Positions 34,040 to 51,963 of a stretch of DNA of 64,000 bases are shown here, in pieces. Below the pieces are notes generated by a model. It saw only the letters and a list, made by a program, of their open reading frames with translations. It did not search any database and was not told the DNA's origin. The stretch is taken from the NCBI GenBank assembly GCA_017893485.1, contig CM030362.1, positions 35,967,565 through 36,031,564 on the forward strand, in the 5' to 3' direction. The position numbers and the translations under genes are program-made. The first letter of the stretch is position 1. Each line of letters opens with the position of its first letter. This DNA is from Hemerocallis citrina (taxonomy: Eukaryota > Streptophyta > Magnoliopsida > Asparagales > Asphodelaceae).

Positions 34040-36379
34040 CTAGGGAGAGACAAATCTAGTCTCCTCTCTAATGACCGCTAGATTGGATAATTGTTCTGAT
34101 CTAGAGGAACCCATGGCTATACCATACAAACTTGCGAAGTAAATCAATGTATCATCAGCTAAAGAATTTAGAATTGAAAGACTACGGTTAGAAGTACCTT
34201 CCCCCGCAGAGATATCAACCGAAGAATAATTCCCTTTAGTGCAAGCTCCCTCCTTGTCGTTGTTCTGACTATCCGAAGTAACCAACTGTCTCTTCCCTTT
34301 CCTTTGGTATTCAGTGATCTTTTTAGTTGAAGAACTTCCGATACTGCCTCTAACTTCTTTGTCTTCACCTTCTGTTTCTGAAACCGAAATGACATTATCG
34401 TCTCTAATTCCTTCTAGAGCCCCAATTATCTCCTTTCCCTTGTCCTTCACCGCCACATCTACCGCACTATCTGCAGGCTCCGTTATCTTGCTCGAACCCA
34501 GGTCAAAGTCGCATAAAGCCAAGGATTTACTACCGCCTGGTATGCTTGGGTTATGAACTAACGGACTCACTTGGCCCATGGGCCTGGAACAATTCAGCTG
34601 CACCCCTTTGTTTTGCATCAGAGACAACAGAGCCACTTTAATCGAATTTTCCACATCCTGCTGAGAGAAACTTAAAGAAGGATCTTTAATCAAGCCCATT
34701 TGAGAGCGTAGGCCCACGTCCGAAGATTCTTTCAGAATACCCTGTCTCTTAGCTGGCATACAACCCCCCATCTTCTCAACATCGAGCCCCTCACCTACTG
34801 AAAACAACCCATCATCGTACCCTGTCTTTTCAACTCCAGTACCCACGTCCAATCCAGCTTTCGGCGTTTGCACCCTCTTCCATGTCGCTAGCTGTCCCGT
34901 AGGCTCTGTCGAAGGACCGGACAGATTGGAGACTTTCTTTTTCAAAAATCTCGATGGCTTGGATTGACGTTCCTGATCGAGCGGCTCAGATTTCTCTTGA
35001 TCATCATCTAACGGTTGGCGCTTGTGAAACGTAGCTTTTGGATCCAACGGTGAACAGTCATCGTCTTCCTCCGCACGAGAATCTGGTCCGTTGAGATTCT
35101 TTTCCACACCCATCGCCGCATCGCTGAAGGAGACGAACTTTTGGGCCTCCACTATAACCGTCACCTCATAGACATGGTTATCGAAAGAGGTCAGTATCTT
35201 TGATGGAATGTCCGACTTGTTCACTACTCCAATCTTTATCCTCGCAAATTTACGCGCTGCCAACGTAAGTGTTTGCCTGTCAATGTCGATCAACATGCCA
35301 AACTTGCGAACGACGTTTTGAAAAGCTGATCTGACCCAACAATGGAAGGGCAAATTATATAATCGAATCCAAACCGGAGGTAAGCTCTCAGCCTTGACTG
35401 CCCCAAAGTCTCGAGTCCACCATTTGAAGGTGACGAAAAATTCCATACCTTGCGCGTCTTTGCCCTCTAATCCTTTAACCCTGATAGCTTCCTTAGCAAT
35501 GTCCGGATCACTACAATGAGCGAAGAAGATGTTGACACCGATCTCTTGGATAACCCATGTCGGATTATGAGTGGTTACAAGTGCCGCTTGTAGCATTTCG
35601 ACAATGTCAGAGGACAGAGGGGCTCCGGATTGAACTTTGACGAGAATACCATTGTTAAAACGTCTTTCGAATTCCGCTATCAATGGCGTCGGCGCTATTG
35701 AGGTGTGAATCACCCGTCGATCGCCAGCCACGCTCTCTTGAGTTTTGCTACATTCAGAGGCGGCGGTAGTCGGCGTCTTAGAAGTTAACGCTTTTGAGGG
35801 AGCAGCGATAATACGCTTTGGGCAGTCGGTTGAAATATGGCCAGAACGACGGCAGAAATAGCAGAACCAGTCGGCCTGACAGTTGCTAATAGAGTGGCCT
35901 GGCTTGGCGCACTTGTGACAGTTCTTGCGGCCTTCTTTGCGCGCGATCTCCGACGAGCTCTGACTCTTAGACGGCTGCCTGTTCTTTCTCGATCTAACCA
36001 GGACCCACTCACCTTCGTCTTCTACTCTCTCTGGTTGACGACGGTCATCCGCTGCACTAGGGTAGCGACGGCGAACTCTATGTTCGTCAGCATCCGGTAG
36101 CGAGGCTCTAGCGACTTCGGCATACGACCGATGCTTCAAGACGCTACCACCGGTGGGAGAAATCTGTCTTTCCATCCTCCTATGCTCCAAGTGCTCCTTC
36201 CGCTCTTCAGGTACCAGACGTTGGGTCGTAGTGTACGGTCTTGATCTGCTCCCCTCTTCCTGCTCTCTTCTTCCTCTAGGGGAACTTGACCTTTCGAACC
36301 TGCGGCCCGAACTTTTGGCTCGCCTCCGGTCGTCAGCACGATGATGGCCCAGGTCTTCTTCCCTACCCCGTTTAGGCAT
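34040..36379 (-). CDS. LINE ORF1: gag-like RNA-binding protein
   Basis: The open frame extends to 36577, but I place the start at the ATG at 36379 (MPKRGREEDL) because the other LINE here has the matching MAKRGRDEED and the upstream part is 5' UTR-like repeat. The product is 779 aa. An Arg/Ser-rich basic head is followed by two CCHC knuckles (CHKCAKPGHSISNC, CYFCRRSGHISTDC). A DUF4283-like block (TFKWWTRDFGAVKAESLPP, RLYNLPFHCWVRSAFQNVV) and a long low-complexity tail follow. ORF1 proteins coat LINE RNA. A 55-bp gap separates it from ORF2. Confidence 0.88.
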   Translation of the reverse strand: MPKRGREEDLGHHRADDRRRAKSSGRRFERSSSPRGRREQEEGSRSRPYTTTQRLVPEERKEHLEHRRMERQISPTGGSVLKHRSYAEVARASLPDADEHRVRRRYPSAADDRRQPERVEDEGEWVLVRSRKNRQPSKSQSSSEIARKEGRKNCHKCAKPGHSISNCQADWFCYFCRRSGHISTDCPKRIIAAPSKALTSKTPTTAASECSKTQESVAGDRRVIHTSIAPTPLIAEFERRFNNGILVKVQSGAPLSSDIVEMLQAALVTTHNPTWVIQEIGVNIFFAHCSDPDIAKEAIRVKGLEGKDAQGMEFFVTFKWWTRDFGAVKAESLPPVWIRLYNLPFHCWVRSAFQNVVRKFGMLIDIDRQTLTLAARKFARIKIGVVNKSDIPSKILTSFDNHVYEVTVIVEAQKFVSFSDAAMGVEKNLNGPDSRAEEDDDCSPLDPKATFHKRQPLDDDQEKSEPLDQERQSKPSRFLKKKVSNLSGPSTEPTGQLATWKRVQTPKAGLDVGTGVEKTGYDDGLFSVGEGLDVEKMGGCMPAKRQGILKESSDVGLRSQMGLIKDPSLSFSQQDVENSIKVALLSLMQNKGVQLNCSRPMGQVSPLVHNPSIPGGSKSLALCDFDLGSSKITEPADSAVDVAVKDKGKEIIGALEGIRDDNVISVSETEGEDKEVRGSIGSSSTKKITEYQRKGKRQLVTSDSQNNDKEGACTKGNYSSVDISAGEGTSNRSLSILNSLADDTLIYFASLYGIAMGSSRSEQLSNLAVIREETRFVSP

Positions 36380-36590
36380 GGTAGGAGACTGGTATCGGTA
36401 TCCTTTGGGAGTGTGAGTGGAAGAGTGAGGGAGGATCTGGTTTGGGGAGAGGTGTGAGGACTGGTTTGGGGAGAGGTGTGAGGAGAGGTGTGGGGTTCTC
36501 GTCATCCTTTTCAGTAGACCTGGCCTTTTACAGGTAACTGTTCTGAAACCCAACCATGCAGGCAATAGTTGTTTCACACTATTATTGTTT

Positions 36591-36810
36591 TTGTAATATT
36601 TCTATATTATTGAAGAAAGTTTAATGGATTTTCTACCAATTGCTAACTTTTGGAACAGCTCCGTATTAGGACTGGAAAGAGTAAACTGCATTTTAAAATG
36701 TTCCTCTAGTTAGATAATATTTAAAAGAATGTTGGAAAATGTTAGATCATTTTTAAAGCTTTAATGAAGAAGATGAAGAGTTAGAAGTGAGTGTGTTTTT
36801 TTTTTTTTGG
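36591..36810. other. Intergenic DNA beside the LINE 5' end
   Basis: AT-rich, ending in a T run at about 36797-36808. No gene seen. Confidence 0.4.
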
Positions 36811-37150
36811 TGTGAGCCCTACATCCAATATAATATTCAGCACTAATCAGAGTGATTGGTGGGGAGTAATATGGACATTTCACCCTTACTCTTAAAGCGT
36901 TTGTTCAGTTTTTCCCAAAAACTGAAATAGAGGGGATAGGTGATGCATATCTAACTAGATGTGAGTTTCTTCATTTTGGGTGTGAGCCCTACATCCAATA
37001 TAATATTCAGCACTAATGAAAGTGATTAATGGGGAGTAATATGGACATTCCACTCTTAATCTTAGAGGGTTTGTTTGGTTTTTCCAAAAAATTGAAATAG
37101 AGGGCCTAGGTGATGCATATCTAACTACATGTGAGTTTCTTCATTTTGGC
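36811..37150. repeat. 170-bp tandem duplication
   Basis: TGTGAGCCCTACATCCAATA begins at 36811 and again at 36981. The copies stay similar through TGATGCATATCTAACTA and TTTCTTCATTTTGG. No coding content. Confidence 0.92.
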
Positions 37151-37288
37151 CCAAAAGTATGGGTGGTTTTCTAAAATTTAGCCACATGTTATTATATTGT
37201 TTTGATGAAAATCTCATTGGAATCCTCAAATCACTTGGTTTTATGGGGGAATGACAATTTTTTTTTTGCAACAAATGATTTTGATTTC

Positions 37289-37745
37289 CTATGAAGCACA
37301 TATACGGGTATGGGGTGCATATACAACACGACACGGGTACGGGGATAAGTGTTTTTACAAAAAAAAAATATATATAATACGGGTGCATTGGTAGGTACGT
37401 TTAATATATATATTTAATTGTTAAAAATAAAAATATTTAACCATTTCATAGAATTATAAGAATACATTATAGTTATGAGCAATTTGGAGAAAAAACTTTG
37501 ATAATCTAACTATCAAAACATTGTGTATACTTGTTTTGTCTTTGAGCATAACATAAAACATCAAGTTTTTGAAATTACGCTAGGGCCCTAAACATTTATT
37601 TAAACATGTGTCCAAAAGTTGCAAAATTGTATTAAAAAATTGGATACTCCTTGGGTACGCACCCGAGAGTACCCAAGGAGTATCGGCACCCGATACGCAT
37701 CCGACACGGATACGTTGGGCATTTGAAAGTACACGTTCTTCCTAG
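37289..37745. mobile_element. hAT-type MITE
   Basis: The element is 457 bp, flanked by the exact 8-bp duplication TTGATTTC (37281-37288, 37746-37753). Terminal inverted repeats are CTATGAAGCAC and CTAGGAAGAAC (complement of the right end). The subterminal regions carry ACGGGTAYGGGG and GGTACGCACCCGAGAGTACC motifs. No transposase frame. Confidence 0.75.
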
Positions 37746-37974
37746 TTGATTTCTATGAGAATTCATCATTGTTTCCAAAAATATGCTTGTCACTTATCAG
37801 ACAAGATAATCTATGGGAAAATTCAGGATTTTTTATAAATTTCTCTAAATTGATCTTGACAGCTACAGTAGTGAAATTGTCAATAAGAATATAAAATAAC
37901 TTCTTGCATAGTCAACCTAAAGATGGGTGTTCAAATGTTGGTTGCCAGAGGCCAACTGGTCATAAATTATGTGA

Positions 37975-39060
37975 CGATCCAAATTTCAAAAAAGCATTGA
38001 TGTTTTTCTTTTGAAAGAAAAATTGGAATACTGCCACCATATTTCATTAATGAATAATAACAAAACAAATCCAGAAATCCTCGGTTAAAGACCCATAAGA
38101 TAAATCTCCAAAAACCTAGGAGGATATGTAATATCGGTAGGAAAGATATAGAAACATATAAAGAAGCATAAGAAAGCATAAAACCCCCAACAACAGCCCT
38201 GGGTAGTGGCTCTAGCTCATGGTTGGGCCAATCTCGATCTCCTCGTCATCGCAAGTCTGCGAAGGGAAATGCTCCAATATGCACTTTCTGACTCCTGTTG
38301 TTGTGTCTTTGCCCAAATGAAATGAGATGCATGATTTGGGTGAGTTTACCACTGGTGGAATTATTACAAAAGCCATGGAAATAAAAGTTATTTCTATTTA
38401 GTCAAAGTGTCTAGGTCGTTGCGGCTACCCCAATGTGCCATGTCTCTTTTATATTGTGTCTATCTCTTGCAAAAGTGTCACCTATCCATATATCATCAAA
38501 CGATGCGAGAAATGTATGCACTTCAAGGGCTCGGAGAACATCATGCCAAATAGCCTTACTTCTTGGGCAATCAAGAAATAGATGATTCCTTGTTTTTACA
38601 GGGGTGTTGCAAAAGCCACAGGAGGGGTCAACTTTCGGTTGTCTCTAGGCTAAGTTTTCCCAAGTAAGGGTCGCGTCATTGAGCACTAACCACAGGAATA
38701 CACGGACCTTTAATTATGGGGGTTTTGACTTTCCACACTACAGATGACCAAGGGGGCCTAAGATCCTCGGAAATGTATTCTTGAGTAAAGTGAGCGGACT
38801 GTGAAGCGTCCGTTTTTCTCTAGTTCCCATAAGCGACTATTCGGGCCTGACGTGCATCCAACCCTGGCATTCATGATGTATTGTCAGAGTTCCTCTCGTC
38901 TAACCCATCAAATGTGGTGAGAGTCTGGAATTGAGGATGGGGTCCCAATTGCCCCTTTTGCGTGTCTTAGCTACGGACATGTTAGGAGATGAGCATCATT
39001 GGAAAAGATCGGGTAAGAGTGACTTCAGGGGTTGATCCCCGCACCACCTATCACATCACA
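37975..39060 (-). mobile_element. Old LINE 3' fragment with zf-RVT remnant
   Basis: On the - strand at about 38530-38640 a frame reads CGFCNTPVKTRNHLFLDCPR, then SKAIWHDVL, a zf-RVT zinc-binding domain of LINE ORF2. At about 38010-38060 the TTTCATTAATGAATAA 3' UTR motif recurs, as in the two larger LINEs. Stops and frameshifts are frequent and the 5' part is missing. Confidence 0.75.
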
Positions 39061-39350
39061 ATTTCATTGAGTGTCCATTTTTCAGGAAGGAAGATGTGCA
39101 ACTACTGAACAAATTATGTGCTTTGACAACTCTCCTCCTGACACAGGATGTCCTAGGTCTTACACGGAAACCATGTATTCTCGTGCCATTGCCTTTTGAG
39201 GTAATGTTGGATTGACTCTTGCCTGCCCTCACCATTAATGTTGAATTTCTGACCGTTACATCATGCTCAAAACAGATGATAGCAAATGTTGAAGCTAGAC
39301 CTTCACCTTTCTGTTGACTCTTAGTTTGGTGTGCACAAAATGTGTCCATA
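39061..39350 (-). other. Open frame of unknown origin
   Basis: A 97-codon - strand frame containing TFAIICFEHDVTVRNSTLMV. I do not recognise it. It abuts the old LINE fragment and may be part of its decayed ORF or chance. No splice or promoter signals were seen. Confidence 0.2.
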
Positions 39351-39374
39351 AATACTAATAAGTTTAAATTAAGT

Positions 39375-40340
39375 TGTTCAGATTTTCACGGTAAAATAAT
39401 ATCAAAAAGAGATTCAAAAGAGATTTAAGAATAAGCAAAGAAGGAAAGCAATAAAGAAAATAAGCAAAGAAGGAAAGCAATAAAGAAAGATTGCAAGATC
39501 AAGCAAAAGAAGAAGTTATTCAAAAAGAGCACATGTTGATTAGTGCCTAAGAAAGCTATCAAGACCAGTTGTTGCTATTCCTTATTTGTGAGATTTTATT
39601 TGTATTTGATTGATTGATGATTGATTATTATGTGGTAAAAATATAAAGTGGATTCGTTATGAACAGCACGATAACGGTCGACCGCACCTCATGTCGGTCG
39701 ACCGCATCGCAGTCGACTGCACTTCACAACAATATAGCGAAGCAGTCGACCATTCATCTCTCGACTTTTCGTCAGAGAGATGAACGGCGACTGCACCTAA
39801 ATTGCGGTCGACCATACTTTGCGCTGTTCACTCTTTTGGAATGTATCGTTTCTAATTTTGATTGATACACTTCCTCGTCTATATAATTGGACGAACCCAC
39901 TGAGTATTCTTAACCTACTACTTCTGAGAAAAATCTTCTGAACTAATCTTTCAACAATCAATCCAAGTGTGTGTGATAACTATTTGTATACTTCAGTCAG
40001 GATCACTGAGGATCTTGAGTTCTTTTCTTTTCTTCCACTTCTGTGAGATTGACGAGACTTGTGATTAGAAGTCATGTGGGTGTAATAGGTCTCTCGGTCT
40101 GAATCCGAAAATCACTGTACAAGGGTTTGAGTATAGTGGAACGCTTGTGGCAGAGAATTGCTACAAGTAGGTGGTGTGGACGTAGACATCGGGGTTGAAC
40201 CACGTTATATCGCTGCGTCACTTGTGTTATTTGTGTTTGCATCTCTCATCTCTTCTCATTTACTCTTGCAACTTAGTTTTAATTTTCCTTAATTTTTACT
40301 CCCCCCGCCGCCGCCAGCGCGGGTGATTTACACTTTCAAA
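39375..40340 (+). mobile_element. Copia-type LTR remnant
   Basis: The order resembles plant copia (SIRE/Tork-like) LTRs. A segment of GTCGAC palindromes (39675-39830) comes first. Then a TATA-like TATATAATTGG near 39879, a long R/U5 leader, and GTGGACGTAGACATCGGGGT with TTGAACCACGTTATATCGCT near 40180-40210 on the + strand. A short repeat AAGCAAAGAAGGAAAGCAAT occurs twice at about 39434 and 39464. Ends and TSD were not resolved. Confidence 0.5.
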
Positions 40341-41493
40341 AGTCATGAACATTATCATTCCTTTCTTTTTGGTTGTTAGCGGTAAAGTCTGCTTCTAGTA
40401 TTTATGCAAGTCCCTGACTTAGATGGTGGCCCTTGTAAGCCGCAGCGAATATCCCGATTGCCAAAAAATATACATGTCAACCTTCAAGACCTTGAACCTT
40501 TTTTTCAATTTTCTTTACCATCGAGTAGGTAAAGTATCCTACTGAATTCGCTAAATTCTTAATATCGTCTAATTTCAAAATAATCTTTATGAATTCTCTC
40601 CATTTTAATTTGCTCAAAAAGACAGAACGTTGGTATGTTGTTAATTAGCCAACTGTATTATGCAGACGTAAAGATGTACACAAGAAATAACACATTTTAT
40701 TCAGATAAATTTTATTGTACAGGTACATGACGATTTATTAACAATCCTGATTACAAGTATAAATGAATGAATTCAAGAACACCACACCTCGATTAAAGTA
40801 TATATACAGCATGCGATATATACAGGTCTGTCCCTGAGGCGAGCATCTGATTCTTGCACTCCTTTTACAGTGACCTTTACGGAAAGAAATGGGTAGCGAC
40901 CAGCCATCAGTCAACGTATCAAAGATCACCAGCGGAACTATAATGGAGTTGTACAACCATCGTCTTTATACTGCAGTAATGGGAAAGGAGTGAGAAGATG
41001 CACGAGACAGAGCACAAAATATCAATTTCACAATTTTTGATGAGGAAGCAACTGTCAATAATCTCAAGATAATCACAGAAATGCAATGGAAAATTCAGAC
41101 TAATTTTAAAGTAGATTTCAACTGAGCAATAATTTTATAAAAACTCAAGTTTTCGGCTTATTGGAAATCTAACTAAATAGTTCTTAAAACAGGCAAACTT
41201 GGACAGCAAATAATGGAAGAAAGTTTTGAAATACTTTTTGGGGTGCTTATCTGAGATTCCAAGTTTAGAATAAACCCTAGTCCTAATCAATTTACGGCTT
41301 GAAAAGATAAAATAGCTACGTTTGGTGCCTAATAGTAAGGCTTCCACAGGCAGCTAGTCATCTTCCTTTTTTTGGATTTTGGGGTGCCGTTACGGCCTCT
41401 GGTGCTGCTTCTGCGACTGTACAGTGGACTGGCGGACCTGAGTCAAACTATTTCAAATATAAGGAGGGCGGGACTTACTTGCGTCAGAGGGCC
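40341..41493. other. Region downstream of the isochorismate synthase gene
   Basis: No convincing coding sequence. AATAAAA-type signals on the - strand near 40690-40710 could end a long 3' UTR or a separate short transcript. Confidence 0.4.
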
Positions 41494-48638
<7,145 letters not shown>

Positions 48639-48696
48639 TGGAAAGGAAGGGGAAGATGAATGAGAGTTGAACGCGCACGTGGCAGGTAGTGATATT

Positions 48697-48704
48697 TATT
48701 TATA
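48697..48704 (-). promoter_or_regulatory. TATA box of the isochorismate synthase gene
   Basis: TATAAATA on the - strand, 59-66 bp upstream of the ATG, implying a 5' leader of about 30 nt. A CACGTG G-box at 48676-48681 lies near the predicted transcription start. Confidence 0.55.
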
Positions 48705-48868
48705 CACACAAACACAATTGCGAACAAAGATAAGGAAGGATGGGTACTTGCAATATCTATTCTAGGTTCTACCTTTACAAGGGTAATCACTATCACTGTC
48801 AGAGGTGAACTCGGATCATACTGACCATACAAAAATGCAGTTCGTATTAGAAACCCAATTATAATCTG

Positions 48869-48876
48869 CCACGTCA
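48869..48876 (-). promoter_or_regulatory. TGACG (TGA/bZIP) motif upstream of isochorismate synthase
   Basis: TGACGTGG on the - strand, about 165 bp upstream of the TATA box. TGACG is the core bound by TGA bZIP factors, which act in salicylate signalling. A functional link here is inference from one motif. Confidence 0.35.
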
Positions 48877-48946
48877 GCAAACTTTCCATGTCGGCCTATC
48901 ATTTACTTCAATTTTAGGGTTTCATTTTATTATTATTATTGCAGAA

Positions 48947-48959
<13 letters not shown>

Positions 48960-48992
<33 letters not shown>
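48960..48992. repeat. CT microsatellite in the upstream region
   Basis: An uninterrupted CT run of about 16 units. A C homopolymer follows at about 49199-49220. No gene between here and the truncated retroelement. Confidence 0.95.
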
Positions 48993-48995
<3 letters not shown>

Positions 48996-49735
48996 CCTCA
49001 TTCTCTCTCTACAACTTCCTCACCGGTCACAACTACTCCACCACCACCACCATTCTCACATTTCCAATAACCCCAAAACCATCAAATCTAATCCTTGATC
49101 CAAATTTTCGTAATCCCAATTTCCCCAAATCCAATTTGCCATAAAAACCCATAAAACCAGATCAACAAAACTTCACTAATTTCTCTCATCCCCAAATCCC
49201 CCCCCCCCCCCCCCCCCCCCCACCCCACCCCACCAAGTCCTAACCCCAACCAATCAATCTCTTGACATTTCAGAGTATGAGATGAGAGTGAATGATACTC
49301 AAATTTTATTCCAAATCTAAACGGACCTACAATTAAACTATTTGACACCTCTCTCTGCCTCCCCTAACCCTCACTCCCTTAAACTATTCCGCCGATTTAA
49401 CTGTGCAATTCATAATTATAATTTAAGAATTTTCATTGGAGGCATGGGGATGTCACGTGCGAGGCACGGGTTCCTCGTTCACTGCACCTGCGGATTATTT
49501 TAGAGTTTTTAACATGTATGCTCCTAAAAAATAAGTGAATATTATATATGTCCCCTCACAAATATGTATTGTCATATTTGTCCCCAACCATATATAGTAC
49601 ATTTATTAATTATCCCTCTACTTAGAAAAAACTCAAAATGATGGAGAATTTTTTGTTTTTTTTAATGGACTTGATGAAAAATGATTGAAATATTATCTTT
49701 TTATCATTCAAACTTTATCTTTCTTCACCCTTGTA
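48993..49735. other. Intergenic, upstream of isochorismate synthase
   Basis: Proline/serine-coding-like CCACCACC and CT-rich sequence, a poly-C run, then AT-rich DNA. No gene or element boundary could be identified. Confidence 0.4.
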
Positions 49736-49749
49736 AATCCGGACAATTG

Positions 49750-51046
49750 TTAATCTAACCGAGACTCATTAACTCGTCGGGAAGGGAGTCGAACGAGCCT
49801 TTTATCCTCGATCTCCATCAGGATTGCCGAAACGTTATGGGTCAGTGGCGTATACCTCTCAAATCGGGGGACCGGAGGAACTCTCTTCAGACTAGCTGTC
49901 TCTTTCGTGGTTTTCTTGACGGGCTCGACGTCATCGGCCTTTTGCTTCCCCTTGGCAGTGGCTTCTTCGGTGCCCTCCGGATAGGGCTGCAAACGAACTG
50001 AGCTATTCGCGAGCTACTCGGCTCGAGCTCGGTCAAAGCACGGTTCGTGTCGAGCTCGAGCTCGATACGTAAACGAGCCGAGCTCGAGCTTGAAGGTACG
50101 TGGGTTTTAGGCAGAAGCTCGCGAGTATTCGGCTCGAACTCGGTCAAAGCTCGGTTCGTGTCGTGCTCGAACCAGAAAGTGAACTCGATACATAAACGAG
50201 CTGAGCTCGAGCCTCAAGCTATTCGACTCTCGTTTGCAGCACTACCTCCGGATTTAGGGCCTCTTCCGCTTGAATGTACTTCTCAACCCTGTTGAGCAGG
50301 TTGGGAAAGTCGACGGATGGTTTTTTGGCCAATGAAGCCTTCAGCTAACTGTGCCGAACGTTGTGTCGGAAAGCCACTGAAGCGACGCCCGCGTTAAGAG
50401 AGGAGACAGACCTCGCCTCGGTGGTCAACCTCCCAACGAAATCACGGAGTGACTCCTCTTCCTTCTGCCTGAGGTCCAGAAGGGACGCGCTCGTCTTCTC
50501 GACCTTTCTGTTGGTCACGAAGTGGGCTAGGAAGTTTGCTTCCAACTAGTCGAACGAGAAGACTGAGCTGGGAGTGAGCTTTGAGAACCATTCCCGAGCA
50601 GGACCACGAAGGGTAGCAGGAAAGGCACAGCATAGGATGGGATTCGCAGTGCTGTGAATCATCATGAGGGTCTTAAATCCCTCCATGTGATCAGCGGGAT
50701 CACCCTCGTCGTTGGATGTCTCGAATTGGGGAGGCCTGAAATTTCGAAGGATCTCGACTTCCAAGATTTGGGGGGAGAATGGGGGTCGGGTCGGCCGATG
50801 ACCATGACCCGGCATTGCTCCGCCCCCGCCGAGATGGGTGAGGCGGTTCTCCATCTCCCGTAAGCACCGGAGGACGGCGTCCTCTTGTTCCATGGGACGG
50901 GCCGATTCGTCAGACTCGCCGCCCCTTGCTCCTGACCAAGGGTCGGAGTTGTTGCGGACCTCGGTTCCATGGCCGCCTCGGATTGCTTGGAGGACCTCGT
51001 CCCGAAAGTTTTGGAACTCGACCCTCGTGACTGGGGCTTGCCCCAC
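49750..51046 (-). pseudogene. Gag of the truncated LTR element
   Basis: Starts MGQAPVTRVEFQNFRDEVLQ. It reads ENRLTHL, a gag core with DPADHMEGFKTLMMIHSTAN and ATLRGPAREWFSKL, then FSFD followed by TAG at 50546 where the related copy has Gln. The same frame goes on with LEANFLAHFVTNRKVEKTSA and QKEEESLRDFVGRLTTEARS. A second stop follows about 67 codons later. The tail (ERYTPLTHNVSAILMEIEDK) resumes beyond the MITE at 49982-50244. The truncated 3' end lacks the zinc knuckle. Nonfunctional. Confidence 0.85.
49982..50244. mobile_element. hAT-type MITE nested in gag
   Basis: The element is 263 bp with terminal inverted repeats TAGGGCTGCAAACGA and TAGTGCTGCAAACGA, flanked by the exact 8-bp duplication CCTCCGGA (49974-49981, 50245-50252). 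The interior is a GAGCTCGAGCTCG-rich partial palindrome. No transposase. The TSD length and TAGGG ends fit hAT. Confidence 0.88.
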
Positions 51047-51408
51047 CAGGTCCTGCGAGGGCGGAGGTCCACGGGGTCAGCGGTTGTGTTCTGGATCGCG
51101 CTCTATGGATGGTCGTCTGTGATGGTTCAAGACCGAGTTAGAAGCGGCCTCTCCCCTTGTCCGACTGGCCTACTGATTCAAGATGACTCGTTACAAATCA
51201 GTCGCGTTCGAGTGAGAAGCACCCGGGTCGCGTCCGGTCGCACCGTTGACCCGTGGTTGGTTGGAACCCTGGGCGTCCGCGCGGCTGTGATGTGGAGGGT
51301 CCGGGTGTCATGCCGAGGTGACAGCCCTTCTAGCTTTGGGAGCTATAGAAGAGCTCGGACTTGAGGGAACGTTCCTGGCTGGGCTCGGACTGGTGACAGT
51401 ACCTGAGT

Positions 51409-51428
51409 TTCCCACAGACGGAGCCAAC
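51409..51428 (-). promoter_or_regulatory. Putative primer-binding site of the truncated LTR element
   Basis: GTTGGCTCCGTCTGTGGGAA on the - strand. It differs at a few positions from the site beside the LTR at 26902 and sits at the same LTR junction, four bases further in. Confidence 0.55.
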
Positions 51429-51963
51429 CTGATGTTGTTTGTTTTTGGGATGTAGGGGCAGCAGGTGTGAGTTCTTATAATTTGTGAAGACGAAGCTATG
51501 GTACAGGCGTCGATCTGATCCTAGGGTGTAGGACCGGCTCGGGAGTAGCAGGGGAGAGGTAGAGGCGGGGCGCTCCGCTCGAATCTACTAGCCGATATTG
51601 GATGAAATAGCTCGGCTCGGATATAGTAGCTCGGCTCGATCTTGTGTACCTGCACACTGCCTAGAAACACCGAGAGAAATCTCGGCGACAGGCCCTCGGA
51701 CGATCTAGTCAGTCATTGAGAAAGCAACAGTAACTAGGGTTCAGGTGGGAAAAAGTTTATTACCTTTAGAAGTGAAGAGGGGGGCTGGTATTTATAGACA
51801 GGGGTAAACGGGTCTGAGACCCTACCAGACCGGGTTGGACCCGTTTACCCATAGGCTTGAACTGGTTGAAGCCCAACCTGATGTTGGACCTGATGATCGC
51901 AGCAGAGCGGGTTTTAAGGAGATCTGAGGGCCCTGATTGCGCCACTCTCTCTATTCCATATCA

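Larger units (their letters stand above)
30091..36590 (-). mobile_element. LINE (L1-type), nearly full length and young
   Basis: The element reads on the - strand. The 5' UTR near 36590-36380 has a short repeat of TGGTTTGGGGAGAGGTGTGA. ORF1 is at 36379-34040, ORF2 at 33984-30366, then a short 3' UTR and a poly-A tail (T run at 30091-30103, followed by GATAACAAG). Both ORFs are open apart from one break in ORF2. That makes it far younger than the LINE at 3.0-9.3 kb. No clear target-site duplication was found, so the 5' limit is approximate. Confidence 0.92.
49736..51963 (-). mobile_element. Truncated gag-bearing LTR element (relative of the 16.3-27.5 kb element)
   Basis: On the - strand: 5' LTR 51433-51963 (TGTTGTTTG...CATATCA, TATAAATA at 51789-51796), a primer-binding-like site at 51409-51428, then gag to about 49750. 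The element is cut off before the zinc knuckle that the related gag has, and no second LTR is present. The left boundary is inferred from the loss of gag similarity. A hAT MITE is nested in it. Confidence 0.82.
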
